Below, one piece after another: positions 37,034 through 47,719 of a stretch of 64,000 nucleotides of DNA. This stretch comes from Nocardia sp. BSTN01 (lineage in GTDB: Bacteria; Actinomycetota; Actinomycetes; Mycobacteriales; Mycobacteriaceae), in NCBI RefSeq assembly GCF_015354405.1, contig NZ_JADKYP010000029.1, positions 19,967 through 83,966 of the forward strand, in the 5' to 3' direction. A program made the translations under genes and the position numbers. How positions within the stretch are numbered: the first letter of the stretch is position 1; each line of letters begins with the position of its first letter. The notes below the pieces were generated by a model. It was given only the letters and a program-made list of their open reading frames with translations, did not search any database and was not told where the DNA came from.

Positions 37034-37168
37034 GCCCCCGGCCGGAGCTGCCGTGGCGCAGCGTCGATCACCGGTGATCCGCGCTCGCAACGTGGGTCGT
37101 GGCGACGATCGGACGGGCGAGGATCCGGCCACGCAGCGATCGAATCGCTGCGAGTGTGGTTCTCGACA

Positions 37169-37201
37169 GGCGCACCACCCGGAAACTCCGGGTGGTGCGC
37201 C
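37169..37201 (+). terminator. Terminator after the second MFS gene
   Basis: A perfect 15-bp stem (GGCGCACCACCCGGA with its complement) and a 3-base AAC loop, 136 bases after the stop. The 358 bases from 37034 to 37391 hold no gene; this hairpin and the one at 37310 are its only clear structures. Confidence 0.75.
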
Positions 37202-37253
37202 CTCGTATGTGCGGACGCGTCGCCGGGGGCGAGCGCCGGAAATATCCGTGTGA

Positions 37254-38540
<1,287 letters not shown>

Positions 38541-38594
38541 CTCCGGCCCACATCCACCACCCGAGAACCTTCATACGAGGAAGCGAAACGTCAC

Positions 38595-41096
38595 GTGCGA
38601 GTAGCGCAGTCCTGGCTGACGGAAACCCTGCAGCGGACCACCCCCGGCTGGTCGCTGACCCCCGAGGAGCTCGACGCCGGTTTCGTCCGCGTGGGCCTCG
38701 AGGTCGAGGAACTCGACACCCTGCGGCCGGTCACCGGCGATATCGAGCATCCGCTGGTGGTCGGCCGGGTCGCCGAGATCACCGAGCTGACCGAGTTCAA
38801 GAAGCCGATCCGGTTCTGCAAGGTCGATATCGGCAAGCCGGAACTGCAGGAGATCGTCTGCGGCGCACGCAATTTCGCGGTCGGTGACCTCGTGGTCGTG
38901 GTGTTGCCGGGCGGTGTGCTGCCGGGCGGATTCGCCATCAGCTCGCGCAAGACCTACGGCCACGTCTCCAACGGCATGATCTGCTCGGTCGCCGAACTCG
39001 GTATCGGCAAGGATCATTCCGGCATTCTGGTGCTGGAGCCGGGCACCGCCGAACCGGGCGCCGACGCCAACGAACTGCTGGGCCTCGACGACACGGTGAT
39101 CGAGCTCAATATCACCCCGGACCGCGGCTACTGCTTCTCGGTCCGCGGCCTGGCCCGCGAACTCGCCTGCGGTTTCGACCTCGACTACGCCGATCCCGCG
39201 GTGCGCACGCTGCCCGACGACGAGGCCGACGCGTATGCGGTGACGGTCGAACCGGAATCCGGCTGCACCCGGTTCGCGGTGCGCAGGATCACCGGCGTCG
39301 ACCCGAACGCGGTGAGCCCGTGGTGGTTGCAGCGCCGGTTGCTGCTGTCCGGTGTTCGCCCGATCTCGCCTGCCGTCGATGTCACCAACTACGTGATGCT
39401 CGAACTGGGCCAGCCGCTGCACGCCTTCGACGCCGCGAAAGTGACCGGGCCGCTGGTGATCCGGCGTGCGCACACCGGTGAGACGCTGCGGACACTCGAC
39501 GAGGCCGAGCGCACGCTCGACGCCGAAGACGTTGTGATCACCGATGATTCGGGTGTGATCTCGCTGGCCGGCATCATGGGCGGTGCGAGCACCGAGGTCG
39601 GCGACCAGACCACCGACATCCTGCTGGAGGCCGCGACCTGGAATCCGCTGGCGGTCTACCGCACCGCGCGCCGGCACAAGCTGGTCTCGGAGGCGGGTAA
39701 ACGCTACGAGCGCGTCGTCGATCCGGAGATCAACGTCGCCGCGTTGGATCGAGCCGCGTCTCTGCTGGCCGAAATCGCCGGTGGCACAATCGAACCCGCG
39801 TTGACCGACGTGCGGCTCCCGGTGCCCGCCACGGAGCCGATCCGGATGGATATCGATCTGGCCGACCGCACCGCGGGCGTCGTCTATCCCACCGGCACCT
39901 CGGCGCGCCGGCTCGCGCAGATCGGCTGCTCCGTGGAGGTGAGCGTCAGCGAGACCGGCCACGGTCAGCTGGTCGTGACGCCGCCGAGCTGGCGGCCCGA
40001 TCTCGTCCAGCCCGCCGATCTGGTGGAGGAGGTGCTGCGGCTCGAGGGGCTCGAGCAGATTCCGTCGGTGTTGCCGACCGCTCCGGCCGGGCGCGGCCTC
40101 ACCGCCGTGCAGCGTCGCCGTCGCGCCGTCAGCCGTGCGCTGGCCTTCTCCGGCTGTGTGGAGGTGCCCGCGCCGATCTTCATGACCGCCGGGGTGTTCG
40201 ACACCTGGGGTCTGGACGCCGACGATCCGCGCCGCGACACCATGCGCGTGCTGAATCCGCTCGATGTGGAGAAGGCGGAGCTGGCGACCACACTGCTGCC
40301 CGCTCTGCTCGAGGTGGCCGCCCGCAACATCTCCCGGGGCGAGCGTGATCTGTCGATCTACGGCATCGCCCAGGTCGTCCTGCCCGGACCCGGCACCCGC
40401 GCGGTGGCCGAACTGCCGGTCGACCGTCGCCCCACCGATGAGCAGGTTCGTGAGCTGATCGAGTCGCTGCCCGCCCAGCCGGTCCATGTCGCGGCGGTTC
40501 TGACCGGCCGGCGCGAACCTCGTGGCCCGTGGGGCCCCGGCCGGGTCGCCGAGGCGGCCGACGCGTTCGCCCTCGCCGACGCCGTCGCCGATGCCGCCGG
40601 CGTCACGATCGAGCGCCGCGCCGCCGCCTACCTGCCGTTCCACCCGGGCCGTTGTGCGGAACTGCTGGTCGACGGCACGGTGGTGGGCCATGCCGGTGAA
40701 CTGCATCCGGCCGTCCTCGAGCGCAGCGGGCTGCCGCCGCGCACCTGTGCGCTGGAACTGGATCTGGACGCGCTGCCGCTGCGCGAATCCCGCCCCGCGC
40801 CGGTGGTTTCCGCCTTCCCGGCGGTGCTGCAGGACGTGTCGGTGAGTGTCGAGAAGACCGTAGGCGCGGCTCAGGTCGAATCGGCGCTGCGCACCGGTGC
40901 GGGCGACTTGCTCGAGGACATCGCCCTGTTCGACGTCTACGAGGGCGCCCAGGCGGGTGAGGGCCGCAAGTCCCTCACCTACGCGCTGCGCTTCCGTGCG
41001 AGCGACCGCACCCTCACCGAGGACGAGGCGAGCGCGGCCCGCGATTCCGCGGTCGCGGCGGCGGCCGACGCCGTAGGCGCTGTTCTGCGCGGATAG
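38595..41096 (+). CDS. pheT: Phenylalanyl-tRNA synthetase beta subunit
   Basis: 833 residues from a GTG; GAGGAAG lies 14 bases upstream. The domains follow the usual order: EMAP-like tRNA-binding domain (about 40-150, [20 protein letters not shown]), B3/B4 editing domain ([20 protein letters not shown]), B5 ([15 protein letters not shown]), catalytic-like core and C-terminal anticodon-binding FDX-ACB domain ([20 protein letters not shown] to [19 protein letters not shown]). Length is normal. It forms one operon with pheS. The MazE-like gene begins 36 bases after the stop with its own promoter. Confidence 0.97.
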   Translation: MRVAQSWLTETLQRTTPGWSLTPEELDAGFVRVGLEVEELDTLRPVTGDIEHPLVVGRVAEITELTEFKKPIRFCKVDIGKPELQEIVCGARNFAVGDLVVVVLPGGVLPGGFAISSRKTYGHVSNGMICSVAELGIGKDHSGILVLEPGTAEPGADANELLGLDDTVIELNITPDRGYCFSVRGLARELACGFDLDYADPAVRTLPDDEADAYAVTVEPESGCTRFAVRRITGVDPNAVSPWWLQRRLLLSGVRPISPAVDVTNYVMLELGQPLHAFDAAKVTGPLVIRRAHTGETLRTLDEAERTLDAEDVVITDDSGVISLAGIMGGASTEVGDQTTDILLEAATWNPLAVYRTARRHKLVSEAGKRYERVVDPEINVAALDRAASLLAEIAGGTIEPALTDVRLPVPATEPIRMDIDLADRTAGVVYPTGTSARRLAQIGCSVEVSVSETGHGQLVVTPPSWRPDLVQPADLVEEVLRLEGLEQIPSVLPTAPAGRGLTAVQRRRRAVSRALAFSGCVEVPAPIFMTAGVFDTWGLDADDPRRDTMRVLNPLDVEKAELATTLLPALLEVAARNISRGERDLSIYGIAQVVLPGPGTRAVAELPVDRRPTDEQVRELIESLPAQPVHVAAVLTGRREPRGPWGPGRVAEAADAFALADAVADAAGVTIERRAAAYLPFHPGRCAELLVDGTVVGHAGELHPAVLERSGLPPRTCALELDLDALPLRESRPAPVVSAFPAVLQDVSVSVEKTVGAAQVESALRTGAGDLLEDIALFDVYEGAQAGEGRKSLTYALRFRASDRTLTEDEASAARDSAVAAAADAVGAVLRG

Positions 41097-41110
41097 TGCG
41101 AACCATATTC

Positions 41111-41133
41111 CTACCCTGGTAGCATTACGGGTA
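41111..41133. promoter_or_regulatory. Operator and leaderless promoter of the toxin-antitoxin pair
   Basis: CTACCCTGGTAG (41111-41122) is a palindrome with arms CTACC/GGTAG, and TACCC...GGGTA (41112-41116, 41129-41133) frames it. TAGCAT (41120-41125) is a likely -10, ending 7 bases before the ATG, so the transcript would be leaderless and self-repressed by the antitoxin. Confidence 0.55.
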
Positions 41134-41345
41134 TGAAGCTGAGTGTGAGTCTGTCGGAGGACGACCTGGCGACGATCGACGAGGAAGTGTGTCGGTCGGG
41201 TTTGCCTGGTCGGTCCGCCGCTGTGCACATGGCCATCGAGCTGCTGCGTGCCCGGGCCCTGGAAGATGCCTATGAACAGGCGTGGGAAGAGTGGGAAGAA
41301 GCGGGCGAGGAAGCTGCCTGGTCGGTCGCGACCGGTGACCTGTAG
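41133..41345 (+). CDS. MazE9-like ribbon-helix-helix antitoxin
   Basis: 70 residues. The N-terminal MKLSVSLSEDDLATIDEEVC and GLPGRSAAVHMAIELLRA form a ribbon-helix-helix DNA-binding domain; the second half is acidic and tryptophan-rich (YEQAWEEWEEAGEEAAWS), the part that binds and blocks the toxin. It closely resembles M. tuberculosis MazE9. Its stop overlaps the toxin GTG by one base (TAGTG), so translation is coupled. Confidence 0.9.
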   Translation: MKLSVSLSEDDLATIDEEVCRSGLPGRSAAVHMAIELLRARALEDAYEQAWEEWEEAGEEAAWSVATGDL

Positions 41346-41689
41346 TGCGGCGCGGGGACGTCGTGCTGGTCGACCTCGACCCGGTTCGAGGAAACGAGGT
41401 GGCGAAGACTCGTCCCGCCGTCGTCGTCAGCAACGACGGCGCCAACCGGCGTGCTGTACAGCTCGGCCGCGGTGTGGTCACCGTGGTGCCGGTGACAAGC
41501 AACACGGAGAGAATCTTTCCGTTCCAGGTGCTGTTGGAGGATGTCCGAGGGTTGCGAGTGGCGTCGAAAGCGCAGGCCGAACAGGTTCGTTCGGTATCTG
41601 TGGAACGGGTAGGGCGGGTGCTCGGCACTTTGTCACCCACGCTGGTCAAGGAGCTGGACCGGGCGCTACGCCTGCATCTGAACCTGTGA
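41345..41689 (+). CDS. MazF-type mRNA interferase toxin
   Basis: 114 residues from a GTG. PemK/MazF fold: MRRGDVVLVDLDPVRGNE, KTRPAVVVSNDGANRR, GVVTVVPVTSNTERIFPFQV and KAQAEQVRSVSVERV. The conserved Arg (KTRPAVVV) and Thr/Ser (VTSN) of the active site are present. It is very like MazF9 (MazF-mt1) of M. tuberculosis, which cuts single-stranded RNA and some tRNA; target specificity here is unknown. It lies between the essential pheST genes and a hydrolase gene, probably an acquired module. Confidence 0.92.
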   Translation: MRRGDVVLVDLDPVRGNEVAKTRPAVVVSNDGANRRAVQLGRGVVTVVPVTSNTERIFPFQVLLEDVRGLRVASKAQAEQVRSVSVERVGRVLGTLSPTLVKELDRALRLHLNL

Positions 41690-41739
41690 ATTCAGCGGTC
41701 GGGTGGAGACTGGGCCGTAGTTGGCGCTAAGAAGGGGCT

Positions 41740-42522
41740 ATGCGACATCCGGCCGAGGGCGTGCTCAACGCGCTGACGTTCCATCCCGAACGTCGGATCA
41801 CCATGACGCCCGAGCAGTTCGGTTTCGACCACGACGATCTGTGGCTCACCGCGGACGACGGGGCCCGGATCAACGCGTGGTTCGTGCGCGCCGAGAAGCC
41901 GATCGCCCATGTGCTCTACGCCCACGGCAACGGCGGCAATATCGGCGACCGCTCGCCGATCCTGACATTGCTGGCCGCCGCGGGCCTGAACGTGCTGACC
42001 TTCGACTATCGCGGTTACGGTCGCAGTCCGGGCCGGCCGAGTGAACGCGGGCTGTATCTGGATGCGCGGGCCGCCCGCCGGGCGCTGCTGGAGCAGTCCG
42101 GTGTGGATCCGAAACGTGTTGTCTACCTTGGCAAGTCCCTCGGCGGCGCGGTCGTCACGGAGTTGGCGACCGAGTATCCGCCCGCGGCGATGGTTCTGAT
42201 GTCCACCTTCACCGGTCTGCGCGAGGCGGCCCGCGCGGTCTACCCGTTCATTCCGAAACCTCTGGTGCCGAACGCCTTTCCGACGTTGCAGCGGCTCCGC
42301 GAGCTGCGGGTGCCGACGTTCGTCATGCACGGTGAGGCCGACGAACTGCTCCCGGTCGAGATGGGCCGCACCCTGTACGCGGCGCTGGCCGAACCGAAGC
42401 GGCTGCTGATCTATCCGAACGCCGGGCACAACACCCTGGTCTCGATTCCCGGGTGGTCGGGAACGGTATCGGCGTGGGTTCGCGATGTTCTCGCGGGCGT
42501 GGAATCGGTGACCGGCGAGTGA
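41740..42522 (+). CDS. Alpha/beta hydrolase (ABHD13/Bem46-like)
   Basis: 260 residues; AAGGGG precedes the ATG. The nucleophile elbow is LGKSLGGAV (Ser about residue 131), the oxyanion region YAHGNGGNIGDRSP, the acid EADELLPVEMG and the base AGHNTLVSIPG. There is no signal peptide, so it acts in the cytoplasm. Family members are serine peptidase/esterase-like with no defined substrate. It is followed 39 bases later by a short unknown gene in the same direction. Confidence 0.88.
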   Translation: MRHPAEGVLNALTFHPERRITMTPEQFGFDHDDLWLTADDGARINAWFVRAEKPIAHVLYAHGNGGNIGDRSPILTLLAAAGLNVLTFDYRGYGRSPGRPSERGLYLDARAARRALLEQSGVDPKRVVYLGKSLGGAVVTELATEYPPAAMVLMSTFTGLREAARAVYPFIPKPLVPNAFPTLQRLRELRVPTFVMHGEADELLPVEMGRTLYAALAEPKRLLIYPNAGHNTLVSIPGWSGTVSAWVRDVLAGVESVTGE

Positions 42523-42561
42523 AATCGGCCGGACCGCGGTCGCGATGCGTAGCCTGGGTGC

Positions 42562-43047
42562 ATGTCCGAAACCGGTGATATGGCGGCCCTGCTCGCCGCG
42601 CTGCAGGATGAGGATCTGCTCGAGGTCGTGGTCACCGCGACCACGGGCCGGCCGGGTCTGGAGAAGTTGCATCTGACCGCGGTCGAACTGGCGGCCCGCC
42701 CCACTCGTGCCGAGCCCGAGGCCGATGTGACTTCGGACACTCCCGGTGCCGCCGCCGCCGTGCCGCCGCCGATCTCGGGTGGATTCGGGCAGGTCGCGGT
42801 GGGCTCGGGTGTGCCGCTGCCGCCGGAAGGCTTCGGTGTGCCCGGCGGATACTCCGAATCCGGAGTCCCTACTTTCGAGTCAGTTCGCGATAAGGTCGAG
42901 CAGCGCTACGGCACCGCCCAGGGGATGGGCGAACTCGACCGGCAGACACCGGCGGGCCGCAGCGCCGACGAACAATGGCAGGCGCGGGAGAAAGCCGCGC
43001 GGGAACGCCTGGACGAGATCCGGAAGTCGATGCGCGACGACGTGTGA
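42562..43047 (+). CDS. Unknown protein with Pro/Gly-rich middle
   Basis: 161 residues. The first 45 residues (MAALLAALQDEDLLEVVVTA, LEKLHLTAVELAA) are helical; residues 60-100 are a flexible Pro/Gly/Ala linker; the rest is a charged helix (DEQWQAREKAARERLDEIRK). No family is recognised. It is followed 41 bases later by a second unknown gene with a good ribosome site, and both follow the hydrolase, so a three-gene transcript is likely. Confidence 0.7.
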   Translation: MSETGDMAALLAALQDEDLLEVVVTATTGRPGLEKLHLTAVELAARPTRAEPEADVTSDTPGAAAAVPPPISGGFGQVAVGSGVPLPPEGFGVPGGYSESGVPTFESVRDKVEQRYGTAQGMGELDRQTPAGRSADEQWQAREKAARERLDEIRKSMRDDV

Positions 43048-43088
43048 TTCCGGCTGGTCCGGCGGTCCGGACAGCTGAAGGGGAACCG

Positions 43089-44129
43089 ATGACCGCAGCA
43101 CAGGACGTCGCCGCGAAACTGCTCGACGCGCAGGTGGACTATCTGCTGGCGGAGGTGACGGGAGATCGGTTCGCCGAGGTCGTCGCCCGTGATGTCGACG
43201 ATGTGCTGGCGGTCGCCGACACGATCGTCTTCCGCGATGTGGTTTCCGTCGACGACGCCCGGCAGACCGTGCGCACAGTCGTGAACCGCATCGGTGGCAG
43301 CCCGGTGCTGCAGGATTCGGTGGCGGTGTTCGCCGACGCGATCTACGACAATATCGCCGAGAACAACGACTACACCCTCGGCGACGTCGTAGACCGCGAA
43401 CCCGTGGAAGCGTTGCTGGAGAAGATCTTCGGCATGCACCAGGCGCAGGAGCGCTTGCTGGAGCGGCTGACCGAAAGCCCCTTGGTGGCGACGGCGGCGT
43501 CCAAATTCGTCGACAAGCTGATCGACGATTTCATGGAGTCGAACCGGCAGATGGCCAGCAAGGTTCCGGGCGTCGGATCGCTGGTGTCGTTCGGCACCAA
43601 CGCGGCCAAGTCCGCGCGCAAGGCCGCCGAGAAGGCCAGCAGCGGCACCTTCATCGGTGATATGGCCGGTAAGGGGGCGATGTTCGCACTCAAGCGCACC
43701 AACAACGCGATCCGGGAAATGCTGCGCGACGCACCGGTGCACGGCGCGGCGATGGAGTTCTGGGATCTGCACGCCGGTGAGCCGGTCAGCGGCCTGCGCG
43801 ACTACCTGACCCAGGCCGACCTGCGCGAACTCGCCCTGCTGGTGCATCGCATCGTCGTCACCAGCCGCGACAAGGAGTACGTGGGTGTGCTCCTCGACGA
43901 ATGCGTCGACGTGTTCTTCACCAAGTACGGCGACCACACCCTCGGCGCGCTGCTGCCCGAACTCGGCCTGTCCGCCGACGACATCCGCACCGAGATCCTG
44001 CGCTACGGCCCCGCGGTCGTCGAGGCGGCGAAGCGAAACGGCGTGCTGGCCAAGCTGATTCGCGAACGCCTCGAACCGTTCTACACCTCCGAGCCGGTGC
44101 TGGCGATCCTGGCCGAGGCCACGAAGTAA
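43089..44129 (+). CDS. Unknown large helical protein
   Basis: 346 residues, with GAAGGGG 6 bases before the ATG at 43089; the upstream extension is not protein-like. It is almost entirely helical with no membrane segment, signal peptide or cysteine pattern. It begins AAKLLDAQVDYLLAEVTGDR and has an Ala/Lys-rich middle (NAAKSARKAAEKASSGTFIG, about residues 175-195) that may be a flexible hinge. The last part (LRELALLVHRIVVTSRDKEY) is Leu-rich. I do not recognise a family. The acidic surface and repeated DVD/DVV motifs near the start suggest a structural or adaptor role, but this is guesswork. Confidence 0.75.
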   Translation: MTAAQDVAAKLLDAQVDYLLAEVTGDRFAEVVARDVDDVLAVADTIVFRDVVSVDDARQTVRTVVNRIGGSPVLQDSVAVFADAIYDNIAENNDYTLGDVVDREPVEALLEKIFGMHQAQERLLERLTESPLVATAASKFVDKLIDDFMESNRQMASKVPGVGSLVSFGTNAAKSARKAAEKASSGTFIGDMAGKGAMFALKRTNNAIREMLRDAPVHGAAMEFWDLHAGEPVSGLRDYLTQADLRELALLVHRIVVTSRDKEYVGVLLDECVDVFFTKYGDHTLGALLPELGLSADDIRTEILRYGPAVVEAAKRNGVLAKLIRERLEPFYTSEPVLAILAEATK

Positions 44130-44158
44130 CACTCGGCGCGCGCCGACTGCGGCAGTGG

Positions 44159-44189
44159 TCCGGCCCGGGCCGCCCATTCCTGGGCCGGA
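44159..44189. terminator. Hairpin between convergent genes
   Basis: TCCGGCCC (44159-44166) pairs with GGGCCGGA (44182-44189), with further GGG/CCC pairing possible inside. A second palindrome (TCGGCGCGCGCCGA, about 44133-44146) lies just before it. Confidence 0.45.
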
Positions 44190-44207
44190 TCGCGTTTGGC
44201 TCGCTGG

Positions 44208-44693
44208 TCAGCCGGTGATCTCGGCGAACATGCCGGGCTCGTACGAGCCGCCCTGCTGGCGCACGATCACACCGAGCCGGTTGGCCGCGTTGATCTGCGC
44301 CACCAGGCCGACCAGTGCGGCGATCTGGTCGTCGTCGTAATGCTTGCGCACCTGCGCCCAGGTCTCGTCCGAGACTCCCTGGTGGGCGTCGGCGAGACGG
44401 GTGCCCTCCTCGGCCAGCGCCAGCGCGGCCCGCTCGGCCTCGCTGAACACCGACGCCTCGCGCCACGCGGCGACCAGGTTGATGCGCACCGCGGGCTCGC
44501 CGGCGGCCGCGAGGTCCTTGCTGTGCACGTCGGTGCACCACCCGCAGCCGTTGATCTGGCTGACGCGCAGCATCATCAGGTCCTGGGTCGCCTTGGGCAG
44601 CGTCGACTGGAGGATGACCATGCTGGTGTTGCCGAATCGCTTGGCGAACTTGGCGCCGAGGGCATTGTCGGTGAGGGTGAAACGGGGTTCCAT
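44208..44693 (-). CDS. Carboxymuconolactone decarboxylase / AhpD-like protein
   Basis: 161 residues from the ATG at 44691-44693. The AhpD-fold motif NGCGWCTDVHSKDL contains the redox CxxC and the following His, as in alkylhydroperoxidase-like CMD proteins. The helix following (AAWREASVFSEAERAALALA) and the RLGVIVRQQGGSYEPG ending fit the family. It probably reduces a peroxide or disulfide partner; the electron donor is unknown. It is convergent with the large unknown helical protein. Confidence 0.92.
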   Translation of the reverse strand: MEPRFTLTDNALGAKFAKRFGNTSMVILQSTLPKATQDLMMLRVSQINGCGWCTDVHSKDLAAAGEPAVRINLVAAWREASVFSEAERAALALAEEGTRLADAHQGVSDETWAQVRKHYDDDQIAALVGLVAQINAANRLGVIVRQQGGSYEPGMFAEITG

Positions 44694-44893
44694 GACGTCG
44701 TCCTTGCTGTCGTGATCGGTGAACGAACACAAGATGCCGCTCGCGCGATCGATGTGACAGCGTGGAAAAGTGATGTGCGGCATAGACATCCGGTGTCACA
44801 AACAACCGCTGCCCGGCGTCGGGCTGACCGCGATCCCGATGGACCGCGGCGAGCGTCGACCCGGCTCACCCGCGGGCACTGCGAGATCAGGTG

Positions 44894-45850
44894 TCAGTGC
44901 GCAATCGTCATGGGCCGTAGCAGGGACTCGATCAGGGCCAATTGCCCGGCGAACTCGGCCGGGTCGAGGGCGGCGATGCGCAGGAGGATGTGCTCGGCGC
45001 CCGCGTCGATGTACCGATGCAGTTGCGCCGCAACGTGGCCGGTGGTGCCGGTCAGCAGGACCTGGATCGTTTCGACCGTGTCCACCGGCATCCGGTAGGT
45101 CGCCTGCGCGTAGCGGTCCAGCGCCGCCCGGCCCTCCTGCGCGTCGTCGCTGAGGTAGACGGTCGCGAAAAGTGCCGGGGTAACCGATGTTTCGGCGCGG
45201 CCGGCGGCGGTCGCGGCGGACCGGACGGTGGCCAGGCCATCGGCATACGTGGTCACATCCGGCGGGTAGGGGAGCCAGCCCTCGTAGCGCCGCCCGGTCC
45301 GGGCGAGCGCGGCCGGCGTGATGCCGGTGGCCCAGATGGGTGGCCCGCCCGGCCGATGCGGCTGCGGCACGTCCGGCAACCAGTCGTAGTGGAGAACCTT
45401 GCCGTGGAAGGGGTCGGTGTTGCCGGACCACAGCCGCCGCCACAGGTCGACGGTGTCGTCGAGCTGGGAGAAGCGGGTTCGGTAATCGACGCCGACCAGG
45501 TCGAATTCGGCTCGGCTGAGTTCCGGGAATCCCGCGCCGACGCCGAGGATCAGCCGCCCCGAGGCCAGCTGATCCAGCGATGCGAGGGTGGCGGCCGCCT
45601 GCACCGGGTGGCGGTAGGCCGGCATCAGCGCTGCCGTCCCGAGCGTGATCCGCTCGGTCAGCGCCGCCGCGGCCGCCAAGACCGTCAGGGGTTCGATCCG
45701 GGCCCGGCTCAGCGAATCGCCCAGCCATACCGAATCGAATCCCATGCGTTCGGCTGTCACCGCCAACTCGGCCAGGCTGCGGGCCGCGCCGCCGCGCTCC
45801 AACTGCGCGACGCCGCCGGGGAGGAGCAGGCCGTATCGAATGTCGTTCAC
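44894..45850 (-). CDS. LLM class (F420/FMN) oxidoreductase
   Basis: 318 residues from a GTG at 45848-45850. Luciferase-like TIM barrel: AERMGFDSVWLGDSLSR, ERITLGTAALMPAYRHP, LASLDQLASGRLILGVGAGF, and VGVDYRTRFSQLDDTVDLWR. These are marks of F420-dependent LLM enzymes, which are abundant in mycobacteria and nocardiae. The substrate is unknown. The gene stands alone between the AhpD-like gene and the permease and has no clear ribosome site, so it may start from a leaderless or weakly translated mRNA. Confidence 0.9.
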   Translation of the reverse strand: MNDIRYGLLLPGGVAQLERGGAARSLAELAVTAERMGFDSVWLGDSLSRARIEPLTVLAAAAALTERITLGTAALMPAYRHPVQAAATLASLDQLASGRLILGVGAGFPELSRAEFDLVGVDYRTRFSQLDDTVDLWRRLWSGNTDPFHGKVLHYDWLPDVPQPHRPGGPPIWATGITPAALARTGRRYEGWLPYPPDVTTYADGLATVRSAATAAGRAETSVTPALFATVYLSDDAQEGRAALDRYAQATYRMPVDTVETIQVLLTGTTGHVAAQLHRYIDAGAEHILLRIAALDPAEFAGQLALIESLLRPMTIAH

Positions 45851-46114
45851 GAGACCAGCGTGGGCCGCGGCGCGAGTGCCGACAATTCCCTGCGGGGTAT
45901 GGCCGGGTGCCGTATCGGGGCCGTCGGACCCGGCCGGCAACGATTCGGCGACATCGAATTGCCCCCCGGCGAATTCGGTTATGCACGTTTGAATTTTCGG
46001 GTCAGGGGGTAACGATGTCCATTTTCTGAGAACCGACCGCGCGGTATATGAATATTCCCACCAGTGAACGTACCGATGTCCGGCGCTACGTTGTTTGAAG
46101 TTTCAATGTTGTCC

Positions 46115-46129
46115 ACCGGAAGGTCCGGT
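46115..46129 (+). promoter_or_regulatory. Palindrome over the permease ribosome site
   Basis: ACCGGA (46115-46120) and TCCGGT (46124-46129) are perfect inverted arms with AGG between them; the GGAAGG ribosome site (46118-46123) is partly paired. The ATG follows one base later, so the hairpin could limit translation. Confidence 0.5.
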
Positions 46130-46130
46130 C

Positions 46131-47684
46131 ATGAGTACAGACCACCGGCCCGTCGAATTGTCGGCTTTGGCCGCGGCGTTGCATACCGAGCAGGACGGCT
46201 ACCGAAAGTCGTTGCGCAACCGTCAATTGCAGATGATCGCGATCGGCGGAGTGATCGGCACCGGACTGTTCCTCGGTGCGGGCGGGCGCCTCGCCGATGC
46301 AGGTCCAGGGCTTTTCCTGGTCTACGCGGTCTGCGGTGTCTTCGTCTTCTTCGTGCTGCGGGCACTGGGGGAGTTGGTGCTGTACCGGCCGTCGTCCGGG
46401 TCGTTCGTATCCTACGCGCGCGAATTTTATGGCGAGAAACTCGCATTCGCGGTCGGCTGGATGTATTTCTTTCACTGGTGCATGACGGGCATCGTCGACA
46501 TCACCGCGATCGCGACATATGTCCGATATTGGGGTGCGTTCACGGTGGTGCCGCAGTGGGTGATCGCACTGGTGGCGCTGATCGCGGTGGTCGGCACGAA
46601 TTTGATCTCGGTGCGGTGGTTCGGAGAACTCGAATTCTGGGTGGCGCTGGTGAAAGTCGTCGCCCTCATCGGATTTCTGATCGTGGGCACGGTCTTCCTC
46701 GCGGGCCGATTCGCCCTCCGGGGCGAGTCCACGGGGGTGAGCGTGATCGCGCATCACGGTGGCCTGTTCCCGACCGGTGTGCTGCCGCTCGTCACGGTCA
46801 CCACGGGCGTCGTCTTCGCCTATGCGGCAGTGGAATTGGTCGGCATCGCCGCGGGGGAGACCGAAAATCCGCACGAGGTGATGCCGCGGGCGATCAATTC
46901 GGTCATCGCCCGCATCGGGGTGTTCTACGTCGGCTCACTCGTCCTGCTGGGACTGTTGTTGCCCTACAACACCTTTCGTGACGGCGAGAGCCCGTTCGTG
47001 ACGTTCTTCGCCCGCATCGGCGTCCCCGCCGCCGGGTCGATGATGAATCTGATCGTGCTCACCGCCGCGTTCTCCAGCCTCAACGCCGGCCTGTACTCCA
47101 CCGGCCGCATCCTGCGCTCGATGTCGGCGAACGGCAGCGCCCCCGCCGTCGCCGGCCGCATGTCGCGCACCGGCGTGCCCTACATCGGCATCCTGGCCAC
47201 GGGTGTGATCGCGCTGATCGGTGTCGGGCTCGACGCGGTGGTGCCGGACAAGGCCTTCGAGATCGTGCTGAACGTCTCGGCGCTCGGCACGATCGTCTCG
47301 TGGATGGTGGTTCTGCTCTGCCAGCTGCGCCTGTGGCGACGCTGGTGGGACGGCATCTCCCACCGCCCCGCCTACCGCATGATCGGGGCCCCCTACACCG
47401 GTTATGCCACCCTCGCGTTCCTGGTGGCCGTCGTGGCACTGATGGCGTGCAGCAGCGACCCGATCCAACGCTGGGCGGTCGTGGCGACGGTCTGCGTCAT
47501 GGGACCGGTGCTGGTCGGAGGATGGTTCCTGACGCGGCGAAAAGTGTTGCGCATAGCCGCCATTCGCCACGACCATACCGGACAGTTCCCGGTGGTCGCC
47601 GAACGTCCGTGGCCGGGGCGGCCGGCGGAGCCCGAAGTGATCGTGGAGGATCCGGGACGGCGCCGACCCAGCCACGAGGTGTGA
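46131..47684 (+). CDS. Amino acid permease (APC superfamily)
   Basis: 517 residues, about 12 membrane helices. The N-terminal [20 protein letters not shown] with its GxGI/GTGLFLG motif and the following [18 protein letters not shown] are the AAT-family substrate-binding region of amino acid/H+ symporters. [17 protein letters not shown] around residue 320 is also typical. It is closest in feel to the L-asparagine permease AnsP group of actinobacteria, but the substrate cannot be fixed. The C-terminal tail of 60 residues is hydrophilic. It is convergent with an aldo/keto reductase gene. Confidence 0.9.
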   Translation: MSTDHRPVELSALAAALHTEQDGYRKSLRNRQLQMIAIGGVIGTGLFLGAGGRLADAGPGLFLVYAVCGVFVFFVLRALGELVLYRPSSGSFVSYAREFYGEKLAFAVGWMYFFHWCMTGIVDITAIATYVRYWGAFTVVPQWVIALVALIAVVGTNLISVRWFGELEFWVALVKVVALIGFLIVGTVFLAGRFALRGESTGVSVIAHHGGLFPTGVLPLVTVTTGVVFAYAAVELVGIAAGETENPHEVMPRAINSVIARIGVFYVGSLVLLGLLLPYNTFRDGESPFVTFFARIGVPAAGSMMNLIVLTAAFSSLNAGLYSTGRILRSMSANGSAPAVAGRMSRTGVPYIGILATGVIALIGVGLDAVVPDKAFEIVLNVSALGTIVSWMVVLLCQLRLWRRWWDGISHRPAYRMIGAPYTGYATLAFLVAVVALMACSSDPIQRWAVVATVCVMGPVLVGGWFLTRRKVLRIAAIRHDHTGQFPVVAERPWPGRPAEPEVIVEDPGRRRPSHEV

Positions 47685-47719
47685 GCGGCCACAGGGTGAG
47701 CGGCTCCTCGGCGGCATGG

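Noticed and set aside
38571-41228. Open frame of 885 codons antisense to pheT
   Set aside because: Same shadow effect; composition unlike protein and pheT is certain.
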